From Curtobacterium sp. VKM Ac-2865 (GTDB lineage Bacteria > Actinomycetota > Actinomycetes > Actinomycetales > Microbacteriaceae), in contig NZ_JADKRZ010000009.1 of assembly GCF_015350905.1 (NCBI RefSeq), forward strand, positions 16,648-80,647: a stretch of 64,000 nucleotides of DNA, in the 5' to 3' direction. Positions 32,953 through 40,755 of the stretch are shown one piece after another (the first letter of the stretch is position 1; every line of letters starts with the position of its first letter). Under the pieces are notes generated by a model, which searched no databases, was not told the origin of the DNA, and was given only the letters and a program-made list of their open reading frames with translations. Position numbers and translations under genes: made by a program.

Positions 32953-33537
32953 CTAACTCCGGAACGTGATGATGCGTGACGGCGTGATGATGCCGTCGAC
33001 GGGTTCGTCGTGGGGTTCGCGCGGGACCTCGTCGAGGTACTCCGCGTCGAAGATCACAGCATAGACGGGCGGGCGGTCCGCCATGGACCCGAGGGTCTTG
33101 TCGTAGTAGCCGCGGCCCCAGCCCATCCGGACGCCGTCGTGCCCGACCGCCGCGGCCGGGGTGAGGATCGCGTCGACGTCGTTGATCGCGAGCGGGGAGA
33201 GCACCTCGCCGACGACCTCCGGCATGCCGAACAGGCCCTCGGTCTCCGAGCTCCCGTCGCCGACCGCCCAGTCGAGCAGGCCGTCCTCGCGGGTGACGGG
33301 CAGGAGCACCCGGATGTCGTGCTCGAACGCCCAGTTCAGGAACGGTCGCACGTTCGGTTCGTCCGATGCCGACAGGTACAGCGCGACGGACCGGACCTGC
33401 CGCTCCTCGGCGAACCGCTGCAGGGTCGCGGTGAGGTCGGCGGTGTCGGTGTCCCGCTCGGTGGTGGTCCTGGTGCGTCGCCGCTGCCGGAGCTCGGCCC
33501 GCAGCGCGCGCTTCTCGTTGCCGAGATCGGGGATCAT
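32953..33537 (-). CDS. 5-formyltetrahydrofolate cyclo-ligase
   Basis: A 194-residue 5-FTHF cyclo-ligase (MTHFS), which uses ATP to close 5-formyl-THF to 5,10-methenyl-THF. Diagnostic pieces are the ELRQRR start, VRSVALYLSASDEPN with the nucleotide site, GFG-like LTPAAAVGHDGVRMGWGRGYYD (the family signature) and EVPREPHDEPVDGIITP. Next to FmdB and mscL genes in the usual actinobacterial order. ATG 33537. Divergent from galU. Confidence 0.93.
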   Translation of the reverse strand: MIPDLGNEKRALRAELRQRRRTRTTTERDTDTADLTATLQRFAEERQVRSVALYLSASDEPNVRPFLNWAFEHDIRVLLPVTREDGLLDWAVGDGSSETEGLFGMPEVVGEVLSPLAINDVDAILTPAAAVGHDGVRMGWGRGYYDKTLGSMADRPPVYAVIFDAEYLDEVPREPHDEPVDGIITPSRIITFRS

Positions 33538-33666
33538 GCGCAGGAGTCTAACGACCGCGGCGCAGACCGCCCCGCGGTGCGGGAACCCGCCAGACCTCCG
33601 CGCAAACCCCGTGTCCTCCGTTCCGGCGACATGACCCCGCAACCCCCATCGGATACGGTCATCGAC

Positions 33667-34557
33667 ATGGGCTTCCAGATTTCCAAGGCGGTGATCCCAG
33701 CTGCAGGGCTGGGCACTCGCTTCCTCCCCGCGACCAAGGCGATGCCGAAGGAGATGCTCCCCGTCGTCGACAAGCCAGCCATCCAGTACGTGGTGGAAGA
33801 GGCAGTCGACGCCGGTCTCACCGACGTGCTGATGATCACCGGGCGCAACAAGAACGCGCTCGAGAACCACTTCGACCACGTGTCGGAGCTCGAGGAGACC
33901 CTCCGCAAGAAGGGCGACCACGAGAAGCTCCAGAAGGTCAACCAGTCGACCGACCTCGCCGACATGCACTACGTCCGCCAGGGCGACCCGCTCGGCCTCG
34001 GCCACGCGGTGCTCCGCGCCAAGATGCACGTCGGCCGCGAACCCTTCGCCGTCCTCCTCGGCGACGACATCATCGACGCCCGTGACCCGCTGCTCAAGCG
34101 CATGATCGAGGTCCAGGGCCAGAAGAACGCCACCATCGTGGCTCTCCTCGAGGTCCCGGAGTCGCAGACCCACCTCTACGGCATCGCCACGGTCGAGCCG
34201 ACCGACACCGACGACGTCGTGAAGATCACCGGTCTCGTCGAGAAGCCGGCACAGGGCGAAGCGCCCTCGAACCTGGCCATCATCGGCCGCTACGTCATCC
34301 GTCCCGAGGTCTTCGACGTCCTCGAGAAGCAGGAGCCGGGCAAGGGCGGCGAGATCCAGCTGACCGACGCGCTCATGAAGATGGCGAGCGCCGAGGAGTG
34401 GACCGGTGGCGTGTACGGCGTCGTGTTCCGTGGACGCCGGTACGACACGGGTGACAAACTCGACTACATCAAGGCGATCGTGCAGCTCGCCTCGGACCGC
34501 GCGGACCTCGGCCCCGACCTCAAGTCGTGGCTCAAGGAGTTCAACGCGGGCGAATGA
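33667..34557 (+). CDS. galU: UTP-glucose-1-phosphate uridylyltransferase
   Basis: A 296-residue GalU making UDP-glucose from UTP and glucose-1-phosphate. Signature PAAGLGTRFLPATKAMPKEMLP at the N-terminus, then VDKPAIQYVVEEA, the GDDIID strand with the metal-binding Asp, LVEKP catalytic lysine region, and AIIGRYVI...KGGEIQLTDAL. TACGGT lies 7 nt before ATG 33667, so a leaderless start is likely; an ATG at 33631 would add 12 residues. Cluster galU-rimJ-sepX-like-tRNA follows. Confidence 0.97.
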   Translation: MGFQISKAVIPAAGLGTRFLPATKAMPKEMLPVVDKPAIQYVVEEAVDAGLTDVLMITGRNKNALENHFDHVSELEETLRKKGDHEKLQKVNQSTDLADMHYVRQGDPLGLGHAVLRAKMHVGREPFAVLLGDDIIDARDPLLKRMIEVQGQKNATIVALLEVPESQTHLYGIATVEPTDTDDVVKITGLVEKPAQGEAPSNLAIIGRYVIRPEVFDVLEKQEPGKGGEIQLTDALMKMASAEEWTGGVYGVVFRGRRYDTGDKLDYIKAIVQLASDRADLGPDLKSWLKEFNAGE

Positions 34558-34567
34558 GTCGACCCAT

Positions 34568-34602
34568 CCCGTGCGGGTCCGGAGCACCCGGACCCGCACG
34601 GG
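34568..34602. terminator. GC-rich hairpin after galU
   Basis: CCCGTGCGGGTCCGG pairs with CCGGACCCGCACGGG perfectly around AGCAC. It ends without a T run, as usual in this genome. Spacing to the next gene is only 43 bases, so attenuation of the acetyltransferase transcript is also possible. Confidence 0.7.
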
Positions 34603-34645
34603 ACACCCGCTCCGGTGACCGCCGGGGCACCGGAGGAACCGCCCG

Positions 34646-35308
34646 ATGACGACCATCCCGACCCTGTCCCACGGACGGGTCACCATCCGTCCCCTCCGGA
34701 TCCGCGACTCGCGTGACCTCGACGTGGCCCTCGCGACGAACCGGTCCTGGCTCAGCACCTGGGAAGCGACCAACCCGTCCGGGTACGTCACCACCGACGT
34801 CCGTGGCAGCATCCGCGCGCTCCAGGCCAACGCCCGCGCGGGACTCGGACTGCCCTTCGCGATGGAGCTCGACGGCCGTTTCGTCGGTCAGCTCAACGTC
34901 TCCGGCATCAGCTTCGGCTCGCTCGCCAGCGCGTCCATCGGCTACTGGGTCGTCGAGGGCGCGGCCGGCCACAACGTCACGCCGATCGCCGTCGCCCTGG
35001 CCGCCGACCACTGCTTCCGCAACGCCGGCATCCACCGCCTCGAGATCTGCATCCGCCCGGAGAACGCCCCGTCGCTCCGCGTCGTCGAGAAGCTCGGGTT
35101 CCGGTACGAGGGACTCCGCCGTCGCTACATCCACATCAACGGCGACTGGCGCGACCACTTCTGCTTCGCCCTCGTCGCCGAGGAGGTGCGCGAGGGCGTC
35201 CTGGAGCGCTGGAACAGCGGCCAGGTCCCACTGGGTGTCGGCAGCGTCCCGCTCGCCGCCCGCGACGAGGCCGCCGCACCGATCGACACGGGTCGTCGCG
35301 CCTACTGA
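34646..35308 (+). CDS. GNAT acetyltransferase, RimJ-type
   Basis: A 220-residue GNAT protein of the RimJ/RimL (ribosomal-protein N-acetyltransferase) group: TIRPLRIRDSRDLD, NPSGYVTTD, GQLNVSGISFGSL (beta-4/5 substrate strands), then GYWVVEGAAGHNVTPIAVALAADHCF, which replaces the usual Q/R-x-x-G-x-G/A acetyl-CoA loop, and EICIRPENAPSLRVVEKLGFRYEG. Substrate in actinobacteria is unproven. ATG 34646 follows GGAGGA. Confidence 0.9.
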   Translation: MTTIPTLSHGRVTIRPLRIRDSRDLDVALATNRSWLSTWEATNPSGYVTTDVRGSIRALQANARAGLGLPFAMELDGRFVGQLNVSGISFGSLASASIGYWVVEGAAGHNVTPIAVALAADHCFRNAGIHRLEICIRPENAPSLRVVEKLGFRYEGLRRRYIHINGDWRDHFCFALVAEEVREGVLERWNSGQVPLGVGSVPLAARDEAAAPIDTGRRAY

Positions 35309-35336
35309 CGTCCGCCTCGTGGCGCGTGGCGCCGGC

Positions 35337-35359
35337 CGGGAGGCCCGCCCCGCCTCCCG
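35337..35359. terminator. short hairpin after RimJ-type gene
   Basis: CGGGAGGC pairs with GCCTCCCG around CCGCCCC, immediately after the acetyltransferase stop. It again carries the GGGAGGC core of the dispersed repeat. Confidence 0.5.
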
Positions 35360-35435
35360 TGGATCTGCTCGCGACTCGCGCAACACACGTCCCCCAATCA
35401 CGGGTGCGGTGAACGGCCACCCCTAGCCTTCCCCC

Positions 35436-36503
35436 ATGGGATTCGGGTCATGGGGCGGCGGCATCGTCCTGCTGGTCGCGGCGGTGCTGTGGCTCGTGTA
35501 CCTGATGCCCTCGTGGGCGGCACGGCGTGAGTACCTCGCCACCGAGCGGAACGCCATCCGACTGCAGCAGACCCTGCGCATCCTCGCGCAGACCGCCGAG
35601 CTGCCGGACGAGGTGCGCATCGAGATGAACGCGAAGTCCCTCGCCGAGGCGCAGAAGGTCGCGAAGTCGGAAGAAGCCAAGCGCGCCGCGATCGTCCGCG
35701 CGCACGAGGCCGCCCGTCAGCGCGAGATCACCCGTCGACTGGCCGAACAGGCCCCTGCGCTCGAGAAGGCGTCCTCCGTGCCAGCACTCACCGCCATGCG
35801 CATGCGTCGTTCCCGACTCGGCGCGACCCTGCTCGGCACCCTCGGTCTCGTCGTGGCGCTCGTCGTCCTCGTCGCGGTCCCCTCGGCCTGGCTCGTCGCC
35901 GTCGCCGGCATCGTCGCCGCCGGTGGGTCCGCAGCCGTCCTCGCCCAGCTGCACCAGGTGGCCCAGGCACGGAAGACCCGTGCCGCAGCGTCCGCGCCGG
36001 ACGCCACCCGAGCCTCCAGGCCGGCCAGTGCGTGGACGGACCCGGCACCGCCGCTGCGGACGGAGACCGTCGCCGAGCCGTCCGAGACGGACCGCAGCTG
36101 GACGCCGGCACGCGTGCCGAAGCCCCTCTACGTGGAGCGGCCCGCCGCTCCCGCTGCCGCACCGGAGTCGTCGGCCGAGCTCGCTGCCCGGCTGAAGGAG
36201 CGCGTCGCCGCAGCCAAGGCCGAGGCGGACGCCGAGGCCGCTGCGATCCGGGCCGGGCAGACGGACCCGTCGCTGGCGACCGTGTCGCGGATGCGGCCCG
36301 ACGTCGACGAGGCTGCGACCGCGCTGTCGGCGCACGACCAGGGCACCCTCGCGGAGCGGCTCGGGTTGCGGGCGACCGCGGAGCCGGCAGCACCGGCCGA
36401 CCCGACGCCGCCAAGCAAGTGGGCCGGCATGGGCGTCATCGGGGACGACGCCTACGAGCAGGCCGACCTCGACGCGATCATGCGGCGCCGTCGCGCGGTC
36501 TGA
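35436..36503 (+). CDS. SepX-like actinobacterial membrane protein (division-associated, tentative)
   Basis: A 355-residue protein with an N-terminal helix (GIVLLVAAVLWLVYLMPSW), a charged region with likely coiled coil (LRILAQTAELPDEVRIEMNAKSLAEAQ), two further helices about residues 130-175, and a long Ala/Pro/Glu-rich tail ending DAYEQADLDAIMRRRRAV. The topology and the galU-rimJ neighbourhood resemble SepX, a membrane protein needed for division-site function in Streptomyces. I infer the link from synteny and architecture, not from sequence comparison. TAGCCT lies 6 nt before ATG 35436. The tail carries TRASRP from a dispersed half-repeat at 36010. Confidence 0.55.
   Translation: MGFGSWGGGIVLLVAAVLWLVYLMPSWAARREYLATERNAIRLQQTLRILAQTAELPDEVRIEMNAKSLAEAQKVAKSEEAKRAAIVRAHEAARQREITRRLAEQAPALEKASSVPALTAMRMRRSRLGATLLGTLGLVVALVVLVAVPSAWLVAVAGIVAAGGSAAVLAQLHQVAQARKTRAAASAPDATRASRPASAWTDPAPPLRTETVAEPSETDRSWTPARVPKPLYVERPAAPAAAPESSAELAARLKERVAAAKAEADAEAAAIRAGQTDPSLATVSRMRPDVDEAATALSAHDQGTLAERLGLRATAEPAAPADPTPPSKWAGMGVIGDDAYEQADLDAIMRRRRAV
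36010..36024. repeat. GAGCCTCCAGGCCGG half-element inside a gene
   Basis: A single arm of the dispersed palindrome family, in frame, encoding TRASRP in the disordered tail of the SepX-like protein. Confidence 0.6.
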
Positions 36504-36576
36504 CCGACGGCACGCCCGAGGGCCGCTGGACGATTTCGGTTCCGCTCCGGGACGGTGCTAGTGTGGTCGAGCACTT

Positions 36577-36652
36577 GGGGCTATGGCGCAGTTGGTAGCG
36601 CGTCTCGTTCGCAATGAGAAGGTCAGGGGTTCGAATCCCCTTAGCTCCACCA
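36577..36652 (+). tRNA. tRNA-Ala (anticodon CGC)
   Basis: A 76-nt cloverleaf. Acceptor GGGGCTA pairs with TAGCTCC including the G3-U70 wobble that identifies alanine tRNAs. The D arm is GCGC...GCGC, the anticodon loop TTCGCAA gives CGC (reads GCG), the T arm is AGGGG-TTCGAAT-CCCCT. CCA is encoded. It sits downstream of the SepX-like gene and is followed by a strong hairpin. Confidence 0.96.
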
Positions 36653-36657
36653 CGTGA

Positions 36658-36695
36658 CAGAACGGCCCGGAACCCCACGGTTCCGGGCCGTTCTG
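36658..36695 (+). terminator. 17-bp terminator hairpin after tRNA-Ala
   Basis: CAGAACGGCCCGGAACC pairs perfectly with GGTTCCGGGCCGTTCTG around CCAC, immediately downstream of the tRNA CCA. Confidence 0.85.
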
Positions 36696-36810
36696 CTGTC
36701 CGGCGGTCGTGCTGTGAGGTGACGTCGGATCGTTGCGCGGGTGGTCCGGCCGTGCCACGCTGGCCCTGAGCACCGGGCAGTGTCGCCCGGGCGGACGAAG
36801 GAGTCCCGCC

Positions 36811-37257
36811 ATGACCTCGCACCTCAGCCCCTACCTGGGCTTCCGCGACGACGCCCGCCAGGCGATGGAGTTCTACCAGTCGGTGTTCGGCGGTGAACTC
36901 ACCCTCGGCACCTTCGGCGAGATGCACGCCTCGGACGACCCGGACGAGGTCGACAAGGTCATGCACGCCCAGCTCGTGGCACCGAACGGGTTCCTCCTCA
37001 TGGGGTCGGACACCCCGAAGGGCATGGAGCGCTCGTCGACGAGCAACATCTCGCTGTCGGTGTCCGGGGACGACGCCGACGACCTGCGCCGGTTCTTCGC
37101 CGCGCTGTCAGCGGGCGGCACGGTCATCGAGCCGCTGACCGTCGCGCCGTGGGGCGACGAGTTCGGCATGCTGACCGACCGGTTCGGCGTGACGTGGATG
37201 GTGAACGTCACCGGGGTCGGCCCCGTGTCCTCGTCCGGGGCGGGCGTCCACGCCTGA
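36811..37257 (+). CDS. VOC family (glyoxalase-like/PhnB-type) protein
   Basis: A 148-residue vicinal-oxygen-chelate protein of the PhnB/3-demethylubiquinone-like type: SPYLGFRDDARQAMEFYQSVFGGE at the N-terminus, HAQLVAPNGFLLMGSDTP in the middle, and WGDEFGMLTDRFGVTWMVN at the end (the second metal-ligand strand). Homologues are small dimeric proteins of unclear function. ATG 36811 follows GAAGGAG. It stands alone between the tRNA and a secreted amidase gene. Confidence 0.9.
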   Translation: MTSHLSPYLGFRDDARQAMEFYQSVFGGELTLGTFGEMHASDDPDEVDKVMHAQLVAPNGFLLMGSDTPKGMERSSTSNISLSVSGDDADDLRRFFAALSAGGTVIEPLTVAPWGDEFGMLTDRFGVTWMVNVTGVGPVSSSGAGVHA

Positions 37258-37338
37258 CCGGCTGGGCATGACCCTCGGCGCGCAGCCGTCCGCGCGTCCC
37301 GTCGTCTGTCGGAGGGCGTCCCGTACGCTGACGGGGTC

Positions 37339-38412
37339 ATGACTTCCTCGTTCACGCGTCGTTCGCTCCTGTCCCTCGCGGGTGTCGCCGGCATCGGCTT
37401 CGTCGCCGCGGCCTGCTCGTCGGACTCCCCGAAGGGCTCCGGCGCGTCCTCGGCTGCGGCCGGTGGGTCAGGTGCCGCGGGTCAGGCGTCCGGCGCGGCC
37501 TCGCGTCCGGCCACGGGTTCGGGTTCGGCCAAGGCCACCGCGAAGGCCCTCGCGCCCGCGCAGGTCCCGCTCACCGGTGGCGTCACGGTCACGGTGACCG
37601 GTGCCGGGCTCGCCGCGGTCCGCGGTGTCACCGTCGGTGGTGTCCCCGCGCGTGACGTCAAGGCGACCGCCACGAAGGTGACCTTCACCGCCCCGCACCA
37701 GGCGATGTACACGGCGGGTGACGCCGACGTCGCGCTCTTCGCCGACGCGATCGCCCCGGTCGCCTCGGCGAACCAGAGCTCGGACGGCAACGGCAGCGCC
37801 GCGAACGACGGCCAGAGCGGTTCGACGCAGGCCGACGCCGCGACGACCACGCCGGCTGCCCCGGCGACGCCGGACGCGTCCGCCGCCCTCGCCACGACGA
37901 CGCTCGCGTACGCGACGCTCACCGCGGTCGACCGTCAGCTCGAGTACGCGATGCGGCACTGGAAGGACTACAACCTCGCCGAGTACGGCACCATGAACCC
38001 GATCGGTGGCGACTGCGCGAACTACGTCAGCCAGACGCTCATCGCCCGCGGGTGGAAGCAGCGCGACGACTGGTACAACCGTTCGGCCGGCGCAGCGCAC
38101 TCGGCCACGTGGACGTACTGCCCGACGATGGACCCGTGGCTCGACGCCAACGCGGCGACGTTCGGCCTGACGCGGCGCTCCCTCGACGAGCGGGACAAGG
38201 TCAAGGTCGGGGACATCGTCTTCTACGACTGGAACCACAACGACTCCCCGGACCACACCACCATCGTGTCCGAGGTCTTCACCGAACCCGACGGCACGAT
38301 CCGCATCAAGTCGGCCAGCCACAACCAGGACGGCCCCTACCGCGACCTCGACGAGATGATCACGGTGCAGCACCCGGGCGGCACCGCCTGGTTCCACACG
38401 TTCGACGCCTAG
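37339..38412 (+). CDS. Tat-exported lipoprotein with amidase-6 (CHAP-like) domain
   Basis: A 357-residue exported protein. The RRSLLSLAGV twin-arginine motif and hydrophobic run end in AAAC (Cys26), so it may be a Tat lipoprotein. A Ser/Ala/Gly linker and an IPT/TIG-like region (VTVTGAGLAAVRGVTVGGVPARDV) precede a C-terminal amidase domain: GGDCANYVSQTLIARGW with the catalytic Cys, then DWNHNDSPDHTTIV with the His. Amidase_6 proteins hydrolyse peptide or amide bonds, often of cell-wall material. TACGCT lies 9 nt before ATG 37339. Convergent with the mannosyltransferase-like gene. Confidence 0.88.
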   Translation: MTSSFTRRSLLSLAGVAGIGFVAAACSSDSPKGSGASSAAAGGSGAAGQASGAASRPATGSGSAKATAKALAPAQVPLTGGVTVTVTGAGLAAVRGVTVGGVPARDVKATATKVTFTAPHQAMYTAGDADVALFADAIAPVASANQSSDGNGSAANDGQSGSTQADAATTTPAAPATPDASAALATTTLAYATLTAVDRQLEYAMRHWKDYNLAEYGTMNPIGGDCANYVSQTLIARGWKQRDDWYNRSAGAAHSATWTYCPTMDPWLDANAATFGLTRRSLDERDKVKVGDIVFYDWNHNDSPDHTTIVSEVFTEPDGTIRIKSASHNQDGPYRDLDEMITVQHPGGTAWFHTFDA

Positions 38413-38439
38413 CGCGTCCCGCCCCGCAGGGCTCGCGCC

Positions 38440-39669
38440 TCAGGGGTACCCGAGGAACCAGAGCAGCACGACGGCCACCGGCTGCAGGCCCACCCCGACG
38501 CACAACCACGTCACCGCCCGACGCCGCGTCCGGACGAACACGTCCGACCTCAGGAGCGGCGCCGTCGGCATGAGCAACCGCGGCAGGCTCTGCTGCGGCA
38601 GGAACACCGCGACCAGGTAGAGCACGTACGCACCCGCGAACCCGACGACCTCTGGTCCGAGCGCTCGGACGTCACGGCGCCGGAAGAACCACAGCGCTCC
38701 GGCCAGCACCGCCACGACGAGCACGATGCCGAGCGGCCCGAGCCACCGTCCCGCCATCACGAACCACGGCGTCAACGGCGCGAAGTGCTGCCGGCCGACG
38801 AACCCCACCCACCACGACAACTCCGTCGCCAGGTAGGCGTCCGACCGGCCGGTCACCGCGCCGGCGACCACCGGCCACGCGAGCCCGGCCGCGGCGACGA
38901 CGAGCCCCGCCACGACGATCGCCGCCCGGTCGCGCCAGGGGAAGCCCCCGGCAGCCCGACCATCGCGCATCCAGGCGACCCACCGCACGACGAGGTGCAC
39001 CGCGAGGGCGACCGCGAGCGCCAGCACCCCGGGCTTCGTGAACGCCGCGACCGTCCCGAGCACCGCGACCAGCCAGTACCGCCGGCGCACCAGCGCGAGC
39101 AGCCCGCCGAACAGCAGCAGCAGCACCGTGCTCTCCGCGTAGGCGACCTGCAGCAGGAACCCCGTCGGCCCGAACGCGAACAGCGCCGTCGCCCAGCGCG
39201 CGCGGTACGGGTTGCCGACGGCGAGCACCAGGCGGTACAGCAGCACGCAGGCGCCGGCTCCGGCGAGGCTCGCCACGACGACACCGGCGACCCAGAACGA
39301 CCCGCCGGTGACCGTCATCACCACGCGCACGAGCGCCGGGAACACCGGCAGGAACGCCCACGGGTTCGGCAGGACGTGGCCGGCGCCGTCCGTCGGAAGG
39401 GTCCGCGGGTAGCCGTGCTCGGCGATGGTCCGGTAGAAGGACGCGTCCCACGAGCCGGAGAAGGTCGCGAAGGAGGGATCACGGCGGTACGACGCGAAGT
39501 CCCAGCCGTTCGCCGTCGCGACGACGAACATCGTCACGAGCAGCGCCGTGCTGACGACCCGGGAGCCCAGCCAGATCACGAGCGGCGCGGTCCACCCGCT
39601 GTGCCGTCCCGTCATCAGGGTGCGGACACCCGGACGGGAGGCCCGGGTCGTCTCCGCCACGCTCGTCAC
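38440..39669 (-). CDS. PIG-V-like multi-helix mannosyltransferase (tentative)
   Basis: A 409-residue integral membrane protein with about ten helices. The motif WDASFYRTIAEHGYP follows the first helix and matches the WDxxxYxxIAexGYp pattern of the PIG-V/GT-C-type glycosyltransferases; FFGWD-like P.L in HVLPNPWAFLPVFPALVR is also typical. Such enzymes take sugar from polyprenyl-phosphate donors outside the membrane. The substrate is not indicated. Start is GTG 39669; its N-terminal segment TRASRPG comes from a dispersed half-repeat, so the true start may be the internal ATG at 39615. Confidence 0.78.
   Translation of the reverse strand: MTSVAETTRASRPGVRTLMTGRHSGWTAPLVIWLGSRVVSTALLVTMFVVATANGWDFASYRRDPSFATFSGSWDASFYRTIAEHGYPRTLPTDGAGHVLPNPWAFLPVFPALVRVVMTVTGGSFWVAGVVVASLAGAGACVLLYRLVLAVGNPYRARWATALFAFGPTGFLLQVAYAESTVLLLLFGGLLALVRRRYWLVAVLGTVAAFTKPGVLALAVALAVHLVVRWVAWMRDGRAAGGFPWRDRAAIVVAGLVVAAAGLAWPVVAGAVTGRSDAYLATELSWWVGFVGRQHFAPLTPWFVMAGRWLGPLGIVLVVAVLAGALWFFRRRDVRALGPEVVGFAGAYVLYLVAVFLPQQSLPRLLMPTAPLLRSDVFVRTRRRAVTWLCVGVGLQPVAVVLLWFLGYP
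39631..39647. repeat. CGGACGGGAGGCCCGG half-element in coding sequence
   Basis: Encodes ASRPG near the N-terminus of the PIG-V-like protein, on the minus strand. Confidence 0.5.
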
Positions 39670-39785
39670 CCGGACGATCCTCGCAGACCAGGGCCGTTGT
39701 CCGGTCCGCGACGACGATCAGCAGACGCCGAGGTGGACGGGCGTTGCCTCGGACAGACCCTGGAACACCCTTCGAGAGGAACACC

Positions 39786-40637
39786 ATGCCGTTCATCACC
39801 GTCGGCGCCGAGAACGGGCACGACATCGACCTGCACTACGACGACTTCGGGTCGGGCGACCCCGTCGTGCTCATCCACGGCTGGCCGTTGTCCGGTCGCT
39901 CGTGGGAGGGCCAGGTCCCGGCGCTCGTCGAGGCCGGCCACCGCGTCATCGCCTACGACCGCCGTGGCTTCGGTCAGTCGTCGCAGCCCTGGAACGGGTA
40001 CGACTACGACACCTTCGCCGCCGACCTGAACACGCTCATCGACCAGCTCGGGCTGCAGAACGTCACGCTGATCGGCTTCTCGATGGGCGGCGGTGAGCTC
40101 GCGCGCTACGTCTCGACGTACGGCACGGGCAAGGTCGCCAAGCTCGTCTTCGCCAGCGCCGTCCCGCCGTACCTCTGGAAGTCGGACGAGAACCCGGAGG
40201 GCGGCGTCGACCAGGACCTCGCCGACTGGTTCTCGAACGGCATCACCGGCGACCGCCCGGCGTTCCTGCACGAGTTCATCGACATGTTCTACACGGCCGG
40301 CGGCAAGCCCTCGCTCGTGAAGAAGCCCCTCGTCAGCGAGGACCAGCGGGCCTACGACCTGGCGATCGCCGAACTGGCCTCGCCGAAGGGCACGCTCGAC
40401 TGCACGGCCGCGTTCGCGACGACGGACTTCCGTGACGACCTGACCAAGGTCGACGTCCCGACGCTCGTCATCCACGGTGACTCCGACGGCATCGTGCCGT
40501 TCGAGGTCTCCGGGCAGCGCACCGCCGCCGCGATCCCGAACGCGCAGACCCACGTCATCGAGGGCGGCCCGCACGGCGTCCTCGCGTCGCACCGCGACGA
40601 GTGGAACCAGGTCGTCCTGCGCTTCCTCGCGTCCTGA
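39786..40637 (+). CDS. alpha/beta hydrolase (chloroperoxidase/esterase-like)
   Basis: A 283-residue alpha/beta hydrolase of the non-heme chloroperoxidase group: oxyanion HGWPLSG, nucleophile S99 in GFSMGGGE, acid Asp in VIHGDSDGIVP, and His in GGPHGVL. The sequence GFGQSSQPWNGYDYDTFAADL before the nucleophile is typical of the chloroperoxidase/perhydrolase subgroup. Natural substrates are probably esters or lactones. ATG 39786 follows GAGAGGAACACC. Ends in a perfect 24-bp terminator. Confidence 0.94.
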   Translation: MPFITVGAENGHDIDLHYDDFGSGDPVVLIHGWPLSGRSWEGQVPALVEAGHRVIAYDRRGFGQSSQPWNGYDYDTFAADLNTLIDQLGLQNVTLIGFSMGGGELARYVSTYGTGKVAKLVFASAVPPYLWKSDENPEGGVDQDLADWFSNGITGDRPAFLHEFIDMFYTAGGKPSLVKKPLVSEDQRAYDLAIAELASPKGTLDCTAAFATTDFRDDLTKVDVPTLVIHGDSDGIVPFEVSGQRTAAAIPNAQTHVIEGGPHGVLASHRDEWNQVVLRFLAS

Positions 40638-40686
40638 CGCGCTCCCCGCGCTGACGCGTGCCTGACGCGCGCTGACCCGCGCGTCG

Positions 40687-40739
40687 AGGGAGCAGCAATG
40701 GTCGGGTCCATCTCGTGGACCCGACCATTGCTGCTCCCT
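40687..40739. terminator. perfect 24-bp hairpin between convergent genes
   Basis: AGGGAGCAGCAATGGTCGGG plus TCCA pairs perfectly with TGGA plus CCCGACCATTGCTGCTCCCT around TCTCG. Bidirectional terminator for the alpha/beta hydrolase and the GH2 gene. Confidence 0.85.
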
Positions 40740-40755
40740 GGGACGAGCCTCCTGG

